64,000 bases of DNA. Origin: Stutzerimonas kunmingensis. GTDB lineage: Bacteria; Pseudomonadota; Gammaproteobacteria; Pseudomonadales; Pseudomonadaceae. The notes beneath the pieces are model-generated. The model was not told the DNA's origin, did no database searches, and saw nothing but the letters and a program-made list of their open reading frames with translations. Below, piece by piece: positions 15,991 through 23,875 of this stretch (position 1 is its first letter; every line of letters starts with the position of its first letter). The stretch is from contig NZ_FORS01000006.1 in the NCBI RefSeq assembly GCF_900114065.1, forward strand, positions 1 through 64,000, read 5' to 3'. Both the position numbers and the translations under genes were made by a program.

Positions 15991-18957
15991 ATGCCCCGCC
16001 GTTCGATCCTCTCCGCCGCCGAGCGCGAAAGCCTGCTGGCGTTGCCGGACACCAAGGATGAGTTGATCCGTCACTACACGTTCAGCGAAAGCGACCTCTC
16101 CATCATCCGGCAGCGGCGCGGCCCGGCCAATCGGCTGGGCTTCGCGGTGCAGCTTTGCTACCTACGCTTTCCGGGCGTCATACTGGGCGTTGATGAACCG
16201 CCGTTCCCGCCCTTGCTGAAACTGGTCGCCGACCAGCTCAAGGTCAGCATCGAAAGCTGGGGCAAGTACGGACAGCGGGAGCAGACCCGGCGTGAGCACC
16301 TGATCGAGCTGCAAACCGTCTTCGGTTTCCGGCCCTTCACCATGAGCCACTACCGGCAGGCCGTCCACACGCTGACCGAGCTGGCCATGCAAACCGACAA
16401 GGGCATTGTGCTGGCAAGCGCCTTCATCGAGCACCTGCGGCGGCAGTCGGTCATTCTGCCTGCTCTCAACGCCGTCGAGCGGGCGAGCGCCGAGGCGATC
16501 ACCCGCGCCAACCGGCGCATCTACGACGCCTTGGCCGAACCGCTATCGGACATGCATCGCCGTCGCCTCGACGATCTGCTCAAGCGCCGCGACAACGGCA
16601 AGACGACCTGGCTGGCCTGGCTGCGGCAATCCCCGGTCAAACCGAACTCGCGGCACATGCTGGAACACATCGAACGCCTCAAGGCGTGGCAGGCGCTCGA
16701 CCTGCCCTCCGGCATCGAGCGGTCGGTGCACCAGAACCGGCTGCTCAAGATCGCCCGCGAGGGTGGCCAGATGACGCCAGCCGACCTGGCCAAGTTCGAG
16801 CCGCAGCGCCGCTACGCGACTCTGGTTGCGCTCACCATCGAAGGCATGGCGACCGTCACTGACGAAATCATCGACCTGCACGACCGCATTCTGGGCAAAC
16901 TGTTCAACGCCGCCAAGAACAAACATCAGCAGCAGTTCCAGGCATCCGGCAAGGCGATCAATGCCAAGGTGCGGCTATTCGGACGCATCGGCCAGGCGCT
17001 GATCGAGGCCAAGCAAGCCGGCCGCGATCCGTTCGCCGCCATCGAAGCCGTCATGTCCTGGGATGCCTTCGCCGAGAGCGTCACCGAGGCGCAGAAACTC
17101 GCGCAGCCCGAGGACTTCGATTTCCTGCACCGCATCGGCGAGAGCTATGCCACGCTGCGCCGCTACGCGCCGGAATTCCTCGCCGTGCTCAAGCTGCGGG
17201 CCGCGCCCGCCGCCAAGGACGTGCTCGACGCTATCGAAGTGCTGCGCAACATGAACAGCGACAACGCCCGCAAGGTGCCCGCCGATGCGCCAACCGATTT
17301 CATCAAGCCGCGCTGGCAAAAGCTGGTGATGACCGACGCCGGAATCGACCGGCGTTACTACGAACTGTGCGCGCTGTCGGAGATGAAGAACGCACTGCGC
17401 TCCGGCGACATCTGGGTGCAAGGCTCCCGCCAGTTCAAGGATTTCGAGGACTACCTGGTGCCGCCAGCGAAATTTGCCAGCCTCAAGCAGGCCAGCGAAT
17501 TGCCGCTGGCTGTGGCCACCGATTGCGACCAGTACCTGCATGAACGGCTGACGCTGCTGGAAACGCAGCTCACCACCGTAAACCGCATGGCGCTGGCCAA
17601 CGAGTTGCCGGATGCCATCATCACCGAATCGGGACTGAAGATCACGCCACTCGACGCGGCGGTGCCCGACACCGCGCAGGCCCTGATCGACCAGACCGCA
17701 ATGGCCCTGCCGCACGTCAAGATCACCGAATTGCTGCTGGAGGTGGACGAATGGACGGGCTTCACCCGGCACTTCGCGCATCTGAAATCGGGCGACCTGG
17801 CCAAGGACAAGAACCTGCTGCTGACCACGATCCTCGCCGACGCGATCAACCTGGGCCTGACCAAGATGGCAGAGTCCTGCCCCGGCACAACCTACGCCAA
17901 GCTGGCCTGGCTGCAAGCCTGGCACATCCGCGACGAAACCTACGGGGCGGCGCTGGCCGAGCTGGTCAACGCGCAGTTCCGGCATCCCTTCGCCGAGCAC
18001 TGGGGCGACGGCACCACGTCGTCATCGGACGGCCAGAACTTCCGCACCGGCAGCAAGGCCGAGAGTACCGGCCACATCAACCCAAAATACGGCAGCAGCC
18101 CAGGGCGGACGTTCTACACCCACATCTCCGACCAGTACGCGCCGTTCCACACCAAGGTGGTGAATGTCGGCGTGCGCGACTCGACCTACGTGCTCGACGG
18201 CCTGCTGTACCACGAATCCGACCTGCGCATCGAGGAGCACTACACCGACACGGCGGGCTTCACCGATCACGTCTTCGCGCTGATGCACCTGCTGGGCTTC
18301 CGCTTCGCGCCGCGCATCCGTGACCTGGGCGACACCAAGCTCTACATTCCAAAGGGCGATGCCGCCTACGAGACATTGAAACCGATGATCGGCGGCACGC
18401 TCAACATCAAGCACGTCCGCGCCCATTGGGATGAAATCCTGCGGCTGGCCACGTCGATCAAACAAGGCACGGTGACGGCCTCGCTGATGCTGCGCAAGCT
18501 CGGCAGCTATCCGCGCCAGAATGGTCTGGCCGTCGCCCTGCGCGAGTTGGGCCGCATCGAGCGCACGCTGTTCATCCTAGACTGGTTGCAAAGCGTCGAG
18601 CTGCGCCGCCGTGTGCATGCCGGACTGAACAAGGGCGAGGCCCGCAACGCGCTGGCCCGTGCCGTGTTCTTCAACCGCCTGGGCGAAATCCGCGACCGCA
18701 GTTTCGAGCAGCAACGCTACCGGGCCAGCGGCCTCAACCTGGTGACGGCAGCCATCGTGCTGTGGAACACGGTTTATCTGGAACGGGCCGCGAACGCCTT
18801 GCGTGGCCACGGTCAAGCCGTCGATGACGGCCTGTTGCAGTACCTGTCGCCGCTCGGCTGGGAGCACATCAACCTGACCGGCGATTACCTCTGGCGCAGC
18901 AGCGCCAAGATCGGCGCGGGCAAGTTCAGGCCGCTACGGCCGCTGCAACCGGCTTAG
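15991..18957 (+). CDS. tnpA: Tn3-family transposase TnpA (intact, inner element)
   Basis: A 988-residue full-length Tn3-type transposase. It starts [13 protein letters not shown] with the DUF4158 N-terminal domain. The C-terminal DDE_Tnp_Tn3 domain shows [17 protein letters not shown] (Asp), [10 protein letters not shown] (Asp region) and [15 protein letters not shown] (Glu). Its stop codon lies within the right terminal repeat. It is similar throughout to the broken outer TnpA and almost the same in the C-terminal half. It is the only complete transposase in the window and should move the inner element; action on the outer Tn1721-like ends is uncertain. Confidence 0.97.
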   Translation: MPRRSILSAAERESLLALPDTKDELIRHYTFSESDLSIIRQRRGPANRLGFAVQLCYLRFPGVILGVDEPPFPPLLKLVADQLKVSIESWGKYGQREQTRREHLIELQTVFGFRPFTMSHYRQAVHTLTELAMQTDKGIVLASAFIEHLRRQSVILPALNAVERASAEAITRANRRIYDALAEPLSDMHRRRLDDLLKRRDNGKTTWLAWLRQSPVKPNSRHMLEHIERLKAWQALDLPSGIERSVHQNRLLKIAREGGQMTPADLAKFEPQRRYATLVALTIEGMATVTDEIIDLHDRILGKLFNAAKNKHQQQFQASGKAINAKVRLFGRIGQALIEAKQAGRDPFAAIEAVMSWDAFAESVTEAQKLAQPEDFDFLHRIGESYATLRRYAPEFLAVLKLRAAPAAKDVLDAIEVLRNMNSDNARKVPADAPTDFIKPRWQKLVMTDAGIDRRYYELCALSEMKNALRSGDIWVQGSRQFKDFEDYLVPPAKFASLKQASELPLAVATDCDQYLHERLTLLETQLTTVNRMALANELPDAIITESGLKITPLDAAVPDTAQALIDQTAMALPHVKITELLLEVDEWTGFTRHFAHLKSGDLAKDKNLLLTTILADAINLGLTKMAESCPGTTYAKLAWLQAWHIRDETYGAALAELVNAQFRHPFAEHWGDGTTSSSDGQNFRTGSKAESTGHINPKYGSSPGRTFYTHISDQYAPFHTKVVNVGVRDSTYVLDGLLYHESDLRIEEHYTDTAGFTDHVFALMHLLGFRFAPRIRDLGDTKLYIPKGDAAYETLKPMIGGTLNIKHVRAHWDEILRLATSIKQGTVTASLMLRKLGSYPRQNGLAVALRELGRIERTLFILDWLQSVELRRRVHAGLNKGEARNALARAVFFNRLGEIRDRSFEQQRYRASGLNLVTAAIVLWNTVYLERAANALRGHGQAVDDGLLQYLSPLGWEHINLTGDYLWRSSAKIGAGKFRPLRPLQPA

Positions 18958-18995
18958 CGTGCTTTATTTTCCGTTTTCTGAGACGACCCCGACTG
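18953..18995 (-). repeat. Right terminal inverted repeat of inner transposon plus GACTG duplication
   Basis: Bases 18953-18990 are the perfect inverted copy of the left end. Bases 18991-18995 (GACTG) repeat 12531-12535, marking the 5-bp staggered cut. Confidence 0.96.
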
Positions 18996-20363
18996 GCAAA
19001 GGACAACGAACTACCCGATGCCATCCTCACCGAGTCCGGGCTAAAAATCACCCCGCTGGATTCCGCGGTGCCCAACACCGCGCAGGCGCTGATCGACCAG
19101 ACCAGCCAGCTACTGCCGCGCATCAAGATCACCGAGCTGCTGATGGATGTGGATGAATGGACGGGCTTCACCCGCCACTTCACGCACCTGAAGGATGGCG
19201 CACAGGCGAAAGACCGGACGCTACTGCTAACGGCGATCCTGGGCGATGCCATCAACCTCGGCCTGACCAAAATGGCCGAGTCGAGTCCGGGCATGACCTA
19301 CGCCAAGCTGTCCTGGTTGCAAGCCTGGCACATCCGTGACGAAACCTACTCGACGGCCCTGGCCGAGCTGGTCAACAGCCAGTTCCGGCATGCCTTCGCC
19401 GCCAACTGGGGTGACGGCACCACCTCATCCTCCGATGGCCAGCGTTTCCGTGCCGGCGGTAAAGGCGAGAGCACCGGCCACGTCAACCCGAAGTACGGTA
19501 GCGAGCCAGGACGGCTGTTCTACACCCACATCTCTGACCAGTACGCGCCGTTCAGCACCCGCGTGGTGAATGTAGGCGTGCGTGATTCCACCTACGTGCT
19601 CGACGGTCTGCTGTACCACGAGTCCGATCTGCGGATCGAGGAGCACTACACCGACACCGCTGGCTTCACCGATCACGTCTTCGCCCTGATGCACCTGCTG
19701 GGCTTCCGCTTCGCGCCGCGCATCCGCGACCTCGGTGAAACCAAGTTGTATGTGCCCAATAGCGTCCAAGACTACCCGACGCTGCGTCCAATGCTCGGCG
19801 GAACCCTGAACATCAAGCACGTCTGCGCTCACTGGGACGAGATTCTGCGGCTGGCCGCGTCGATCAAGCAGGGCACCGTCACCGCATCGCTGATGCTGCG
19901 CAAGCTTGGCAGCTACCCGCGCCAGAACGGCCTGGCCGTGGCTCTGCGCGAGCTGGGTCGGATCGAGCGCACGCTGTTCATCCTCGATTGGCTGCAAAGC
20001 GTGGAACTGCGTCGCCGCGTGCATGCCGGATTGAACAAGGGCGAGGCGCGTAACTCCCTGGCCAGGGCGGTGTTCTTCAACCGCCTCGGCGAGATCAGGG
20101 ATCGGAGTTTCGAGCAGCAGCGCTACCGGGCCAGCGGCCTCAACCTGGTGACGGCCGCCATCGTGTTGTGGAACACCGTGTACTTGGAGCGCGCGACCCA
20201 GGCCCGAGAAGAGGCAGGCAAGCCAGTTAATCCTGAGTTACTGCAATACCTTTCGCCATTGGGCTGGGAGCACATCAACCTGACCGGCGATTACGTTTGG
20301 CGGCAAAGCCGCAAGCTGGAAGACGGGAAATTCAGGCCGCTGCGGCAGCTCGGAAAACCTTAG
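18996..20363 (+). pseudogene. tnpA: tnpA of the outer transposon, 3' part
   Basis: This part carries the last 455 codons of the outer TnpA, including the complete DDE core ([37 protein letters not shown]). An internal ATG at 19068 opens a 431-codon frame, but the product lacks the DNA-binding N-terminus. The stop at 20361-20363 lies in the right terminal repeat. It joins in frame to 10937-12535 after removal of the insert and one target duplication. Confidence 0.93.
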
Positions 20364-20396
20364 CGTACGATTTTTTCCGAGTTCTGCGGGCTCCCC
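20359..20396 (-). repeat. Right terminal inverted repeat of outer transposon
   Basis: The 38-bp Tn1721-type end begins CTTAGCGTACG and finishes GCGGGCTCCCC, pairing with 7345-7382 (35/38). It truncates a DUF6088 gene on its right side. Confidence 0.9.
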
Positions 20397-20562
20397 TATA
20401 AACGCCACGAGCTACGCGCTCCAGACGGCCCGCTTGCACCAGCCTGGAGAGTGCTTTATCGACCGCCGCACGGGAGCCCAACTCTGCGAAGACCGTGCGC
20501 ACGAAAGGCTTACCCTTCTTCATTCGCTTGATTCGGTGCGAGATTGCTTGTGCGACGGACAT
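20397..20562 (-). pseudogene. DUF6088/AbiEi-antitoxin-like gene truncated by the transposon
   Basis: The frame from ATG 20562 reads MSVAQAISHRIKRMKKGKPF then VDKALSRLVQAGRLERVARGVY, the winged-helix start of DUF6088 (AbiEi-like antitoxin) proteins. It runs into the outer transposon's right repeat after about 55 codons and continues as non-native sequence to 20332. The rest of the gene and any partner toxin are missing from this side. An XRE regulator gene lies upstream on the same strand. Confidence 0.7.
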
Positions 20563-20653
20563 GGGAGCCTTTAACGACCTGACGCTCTGAAAGGAGTAGC
20601 GATCACAAGCCACCCCTCGCAATGCAAGGATCGGTAAGGCGCTACGCGGAAAC

Positions 20654-20950
20654 CTATGATGCTGGCTCGGCCAGCAGCCTATCCAGCTCATCACCAACTC
20701 TCTTCAGGAGCGACTCATGGTCCCCAGGGCTCTCTGCTCCGAGCAGATAGGTAATGGCCAAGAGAGTGACTGGGTGGATGTCGAGTACCTTGCAGAGGCC
20801 ATCAAGCTTTTCGAGCGTCGGGCTGGTAGCCGCCCGCTCCAGCATGCTGACGTACGTACGGCTGCTAACAATTGAAAAATCTTCCTGGGTCAGCCCCTGC
20901 CTCTGCCGAACCAATCTCAACGCTCTACTGAACGAATCCCGGACTTCCAT
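20654..20950 (-). CDS. XRE-family HTH transcriptional regulator
   Basis: A 98-residue protein. Residues 5-65 form a Cro/C1-type helix-turn-helix (ALRLVRQRQGLTQEDFS, then SRTYVSMLERAATSPTLEKL). ATG 20950 sits inside a perfect 10-bp palindrome (20947-20969). A second, 12-bp palindrome lies 36 bp further upstream, so autoregulation is likely. It is divergent from the 21053 gene; the two probably share an operator region. Confidence 0.82.
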   Translation of the reverse strand: MEVRDSFSRALRLVRQRQGLTQEDFSIVSSRTYVSMLERAATSPTLEKLDGLCKVLDIHPVTLLAITYLLGAESPGDHESLLKRVGDELDRLLAEPAS

Positions 20951-20969
20951 TTTGCGCCCCGCAAAATGG
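20947..20969. promoter_or_regulatory. Perfect palindrome over the XRE start codon
   Basis: Arms CCATTTTGCG and CGCAAAATGG are separated by CCC. The left arm contains the complement of the ATG, so a bound repressor would block initiation. This suggests an autoregulatory operator. Confidence 0.55.
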
Positions 20970-20985
20970 AAAGATGAAGCGCGAT

Positions 20986-21018
20986 TGAACAATATATGAC
21001 TACAAAATATATTGTTCA
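20986..21018. promoter_or_regulatory. 12-bp perfect inverted repeat between divergent genes
   Basis: TGAACAATATAT and ATATATTGTTCA are separated by GACTACAAA. It lies midway between the starts at 20950 (-) and 21053 (+), a fitting place for an operator controlling both. Confidence 0.6.
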
Positions 21019-21052
21019 TCAATCGAGGTAAATTCTCATCAAGGAGCAGAAG

Positions 21053-21499
21053 GTGTTCAAAACCAATCGCAATGCGGAGCTGCTTCCTGGGCTCTCCAAT
21101 GGTCCAGATGGCGTGCAGTTCTGGTCATTTGTCGAGCAAGAGGTAGCCTGGCCTTGGTTTTACCTTCAGATGGTCGAGGATGATGGCAAGGAGGCCTTTC
21201 GAAGCATGCTGATGGTTCCCACCCTCCCATTGCTTGAGCAGATCGTGGGAGCAAAAAGCGATCATGCCTGGATTGAACAGGCCCAACTCGTGACCCCAGC
21301 GCACATAAACAAGACGGGGCGCTGGATGATGGAGCCGCTGCTGGAGGTCAGCGTGATCCGTAACGAGCAAGGGCAAGAGCTTGGGTATGAGTATGTAGTG
21401 GAGGGAAATCGAACGTATTCCATCTCAGCAGACCAGCTACCAGACGGACAGCTAAACACTCACACGATCTTCTCTGCGGCATTGCATCTGCCGAACTAA
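21053..21499 (+). CDS. Hypothetical protein (148 aa)
   Basis: A GTG start at 21053 follows AAGGAGCAGAAG. The product (MFKTNRNAELLPGLSNGPDG, then FVEQEVAWPWFYLQM) is soluble, acidic and aromatic-rich, without signal peptide, membrane segment or a motif I recognise. It is divergent from the XRE gene with two palindromes between, so it is probably that regulator's target. Cargo gene of unknown role. Confidence 0.65.
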   Translation: MFKTNRNAELLPGLSNGPDGVQFWSFVEQEVAWPWFYLQMVEDDGKEAFRSMLMVPTLPLLEQIVGAKSDHAWIEQAQLVTPAHINKTGRWMMEPLLEVSVIRNEQGQELGYEYVVEGNRTYSISADQLPDGQLNTHTIFSAALHLPN

Positions 21500-21527
21500 A
21501 GACCTTTGACCTCATAAGCCGCGATCG

Positions 21528-21541
21528 CCCCCCCCCCCCCC
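21528..21541. repeat. 14-nt poly-C homopolymer
   Basis: Fourteen consecutive C residues lie between the 21053-21499 gene and the 21566 gene, 16 nt before the latter's GGAG ribosome-binding site. Such tracts slip during replication and can alter promoter spacing. It may also be an assembly-prone spot. Confidence 0.8.
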
Positions 21542-21565
21542 GAACCATGCATGTCTGGAGAAAAA

Positions 21566-21796
21566 ATGACTATGCCCCACGAACGTACCCGGGCAGTGGT
21601 ACAGACGCACGATTTCTTGGTCGAGCTCTCTCGTGACACATCTCTACCCGAACGCGTTCGGCGCGATGCTCGCTTCCTCCTACGTCATTACCCAAACCGG
21701 AGTGAGATGCTTTTGGCCGGTCGGATTGAAGAGCATGCAGATACATTGCCAATTGGAGCGCTCGGCCCAGTGTTCAGCTCAACGTTGACGCGCTAG
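21566..21796 (+). CDS. BPSL0761-like small protein
   Basis: A 76-residue protein starting MTMPHERTRAVVQTHDFL, then SLPERVRRDARFLLRHYP. This matches a family (BPSL0761) common in Pseudomonas and Burkholderia genomic islands, of unknown function, predicted helical. ATG 21566 is supported by GGAG at 21557-21560; an upstream in-frame ATG (21551) lacks one. A poly-C tract precedes it. Confidence 0.7.
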   Translation: MTMPHERTRAVVQTHDFLVELSRDTSLPERVRRDARFLLRHYPNRSEMLLAGRIEEHADTLPIGALGPVFSSTLTR

Positions 21797-21880
21797 CGAA
21801 GACCACGACACACCCATCCGGTTGCTGGTGGTCACTGCAAGGTGCGCGCATAGGCACGGTCCGACTCCTAATCGGATAAT

Positions 21881-21898
21881 GGGCAGCCGAAGCTGCCC
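21881..21898. terminator. Hairpin between convergent genes
   Basis: GGGCAGC-CGAA-GCTGCCC forms a 7-bp stem with a stable tetraloop between the BPSL0761-like gene and the oppositely oriented nuclease gene. There is no T-run, so terminator function is uncertain. Confidence 0.4.
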
Positions 21899-21975
21899 TA
21901 GGTCACATTGATGCGTTCGACTGCCTCACTGCGACGGGGCTGTGACACCAACCTTTAGTCGGTGCATTAGATCTA

Positions 21976-23082
21976 TCAGCGACAATTGCCGGCCAACCGG
22001 TACCCTGCGGCTTCTGCTTCCTGAGCACTGCTGAACTCCACTCGGTTCTTTGGTGATACATTGTCGTAGCTCGGGCAGCCCGGCCAGTGGAAAATGCGGG
22101 AGTTAGCATTTCCGCGGATATGGCCGGCATCGTCTATGTTGGAGGCGATGGTTGCAGTGCTCTTCTGAGCTTGAGACGGGAAAATCTGCTTCATTCCGCC
22201 CCCCGCAACTCGACTCCTTTCTGCCTCCGGTCGGACCGTTACAACCCCCTGGCGCAGCTTCGTATTTCCCAGGGTGACGAATACGGGAGCGTGATCACTC
22301 ACGTGCTTCCGGCTTTTCTCATGGCTCCAGCCGATCATCCGGGGGTAGTCCATGATGCCAGCGTTATCCAGCTTCAGACGATGCGTCCTGGATACCCAGA
22401 TGTTGTCGTAAAGATTGGCGTAGAGCCCTTCGCGTGCGGAAAGCGTGGTTGCTCCCTTTGTAATGAGGGGCGTTGCGTGCTGTGAGAGGCCGGAAAATGC
22501 GGGGTGAGAGGGAGGCATATTGAAGTCACCTACCAGCATGACCGGAGTTTCTGGGTAGATGCTTTCCAGCCACGCCCAGTAGTTCTCCAATTCCCTGACC
22601 TCCGACTCACGGTCTTGGGGACCTTTCCCGTACAACACGTGAATGCTGGCCACAGCAAATAACGTACCATCTCGTTTCGATTTAAATCGGGCGGATAAGG
22701 GCTCCCTAATAAAGCGATCGCCTCGATCCATGTACACGACTGCCCCGTCTTCGTATACGACAACGCTCTCACGCATGAGGAAAGCATAGAGTTCTTTGTA
22801 GGAGCGGGAGCCCACCGCATGGCTGACCAACGTCGACCATTGCTCCCCGGTCCGTTTCTCAAGCTCCGCCTCCAACTTTGTCAGCCCTTCCTCATTCATC
22901 ACTTCCTGAATGGCTACCAGATCTGCTTTCCCTGCCACCTCGGCGAGTGCTGGAAAGCTCTTCTCCCCACCCTGTCCCAACCTCATGGCGTTCCAAGAGA
23001 TCAGAGTCAGATCCGCTGCCGAGCTCAGAGAACTGACCAGAACAGTGCCAAAAAGCAATGCGCTATTGAAAAACCCTCTCAC
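21976..23082 (-). CDS. Secreted endonuclease/exonuclease/phosphatase (EEP) family nuclease
   Basis: A 368-residue protein with a signal peptide (residues 1-22, FNSALLFGTVLVSSLSSA). Residues about 24-265 are an EEP/DNase I-like domain: SWNAMRLG (metal-binding Asn), AIQEVMNEEG (Glu), VGDFNMPPSHPAF (Asp/Asn) and SDHAPVFV (catalytic Asp-His). The last about 45 residues (RIFHWPGCPSYDNVSPKNRV to RLAGNC) are a small Cys-containing domain also found at the end of secreted nucleases. It likely acts in the periplasm or medium on DNA. It is the cargo gene nearest the recombinase operon; notably the island itself interrupts the host periplasmic nuclease endA. Confidence 0.85.
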   Translation of the reverse strand: MRGFFNSALLFGTVLVSSLSSAADLTLISWNAMRLGQGGEKSFPALAEVAGKADLVAIQEVMNEEGLTKLEAELEKRTGEQWSTLVSHAVGSRSYKELYAFLMRESVVVYEDGAVVYMDRGDRFIREPLSARFKSKRDGTLFAVASIHVLYGKGPQDRESEVRELENYWAWLESIYPETPVMLVGDFNMPPSHPAFSGLSQHATPLITKGATTLSAREGLYANLYDNIWVSRTHRLKLDNAGIMDYPRMIGWSHEKSRKHVSDHAPVFVTLGNTKLRQGVVTVRPEAERSRVAGGGMKQIFPSQAQKSTATIASNIDDAGHIRGNANSRIFHWPGCPSYDNVSPKNRVEFSSAQEAEAAGYRLAGNCR

Positions 23083-23467
23083 CCATTTACTCCTTTTGTT
23101 TGGGTATCAAACGTAATTGAATTTCAGCTATCGGCCGATTCTGTTGAAAAAAGCCGTCATGATTCTGCCCCATGAAAGAGCGTGAGCGACGTTAAAATCT
23201 GGTTCGCTCAAAACTTATTTTTTCGTAGAGGCGCCGAAATCTAATGTATTTTTTAACCGTTCAAAGCTGCCATCTCAAAAACCAACTTTTCCAACAGAAT
23301 CGGCGTAAGAGGTTCTTCGCAAACAACTGCATCCATGCCAAGTAAAATCTCTAGCAGCTGCTTACGCAGGGGCACTTCATTATGCTTTTGACTAGGGAAT
23401 CTTGATGCTAGAACTCTGGCATAACCGGACTAAGCCACTGCCATAGCTCGCCCTGAAATAATCATAC
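23083..23467. other. Region between nuclease gene and ginD
   Basis: It contains the nuclease promoter side and a short leftward frame with receiver-domain flavour (see 23253-23437). The part 23100-23250 is AT-rich with no gene that I can support. Confidence 0.5.
23253..23437 (-). pseudogene. Possible fragment of a response-regulator receiver domain
   Basis: The frame reads LLEILLGMDAVVCEEPLTP then LLEKLVFEMAALNG and stops at 23253. This resembles the last beta-alpha unit of REC domains (G-M-D-A-x-x-x-K-P) with the Lys replaced by Glu. Upstream it soon hits stops. Similarity is weak and short. Confidence 0.25.
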
Positions 23468-23875
23468 TCACCCTCTGGACTTCAACGCTTTTACATTTTT
23501 TGAGTCGACAATAGCTCGAAGCATCCTCAGTTCTGCTTCGAGACTTTCGTTGATAGACACGAGTTTAACCTTCATAGCTTTCAATCCATTAATTTCCATA
23601 CGGAGTGCCTTGATTACATCGCGCATCTCTCGCTGAGCTTCCAATCCTTTGACAATCTTTTCTCGATGCCCCTGACCGAGAGCAGTACGAATTTCTTCGG
23701 CAACACGGGGATAGCGATTATGGATTGTTGCACGACTCACACCTGCCTCTTCGGCAACCGAGGCAATAGATAACTTTCTACTAGATTCTACTATCCTCGT
23801 ACGTCCATGCTGGATTCGCTTTAAAGCATCTAGCAACTTTTTTTCGGTTCCCGATATTCGATCTTCTTTAAGCAT
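23468..23875 (-). CDS. ginD: GinD-like helix-turn-helix/coiled-coil protein
   Basis: A 135-residue basic protein from ATG 23875, which overlaps the ginC stop by 8 nt; a longer upstream frame is antisense to nothing useful and is rejected. Residues about 28-60 form a helix-turn-helix (SIASVAEEAGVSRATIHNRY) and residues 75-125 a heptad-rich coiled coil. In GInts the fourth gene encodes such a small DNA-binding protein, needed together with the three recombinases for excision and integration. TnpC of Tn554-type elements is the comparable accessory factor. Confidence 0.8.
   Translation of the reverse strand: MLKEDRISGTEKKLLDALKRIQHGRTRIVESSRKLSIASVAEEAGVSRATIHNRYPRVAEEIRTALGQGHREKIVKGLEAQREMRDVIKALRMEINGLKAMKVKLVSINESLEAELRMLRAIVDSKNVKALKSRG

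Larger units (their letters stand above)
12536..18990. mobile_element. Inner Tn3-family transposon nested in the outer tnpA (6455 bp)
   Basis: It has perfect 38-bp inverted repeats and an exact 5-bp target duplication GACTG at 12531-12535 and 18991-18995, so this was a clean transposition event. It holds an intact tnpA at the right end, a resolvase at the left end reading outwards, and a leftward passenger block: MntA/HepT toxin-antitoxin, a cupin and three overlapping small genes ahead of the resolvase. Placing tnpR and tnpA at opposite ends differs from the outer element. Both belong to the same Tn3 subgroup, yet this did not prevent insertion of one into the other. Confidence 0.95.
7345..20396. 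mobile_element. Tn3-family (Tn21/Tn1721 subgroup) chromate-resistance transposon, interrupted
   Basis: It is bounded by 38-bp Tn1721-type inverted repeats. Order from the left: chrC-MFS fusion remnant, chrA, a scar, chrB (all leftward), res region, tnpR and tnpA (rightward). tnpA is split by a second Tn3-family transposon at 12536-18990. Without the insert and one copy of its duplication the element would be about 6.6 kb. The flanks are different broken genes (ccmI-like left, DUF6088 right) and the 5-bp flanks differ, so the present position is not a simple single insertion. Its own TnpA is disrupted; mobilisation would need a related TnpA in trans. Confidence 0.88.

Noticed and set aside
7345..20396. 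Simple composite of one transposon with target duplication
   Set aside because: The 5-bp flanks TTAGA and TATAA differ and the flanking genes are unrelated fragments.
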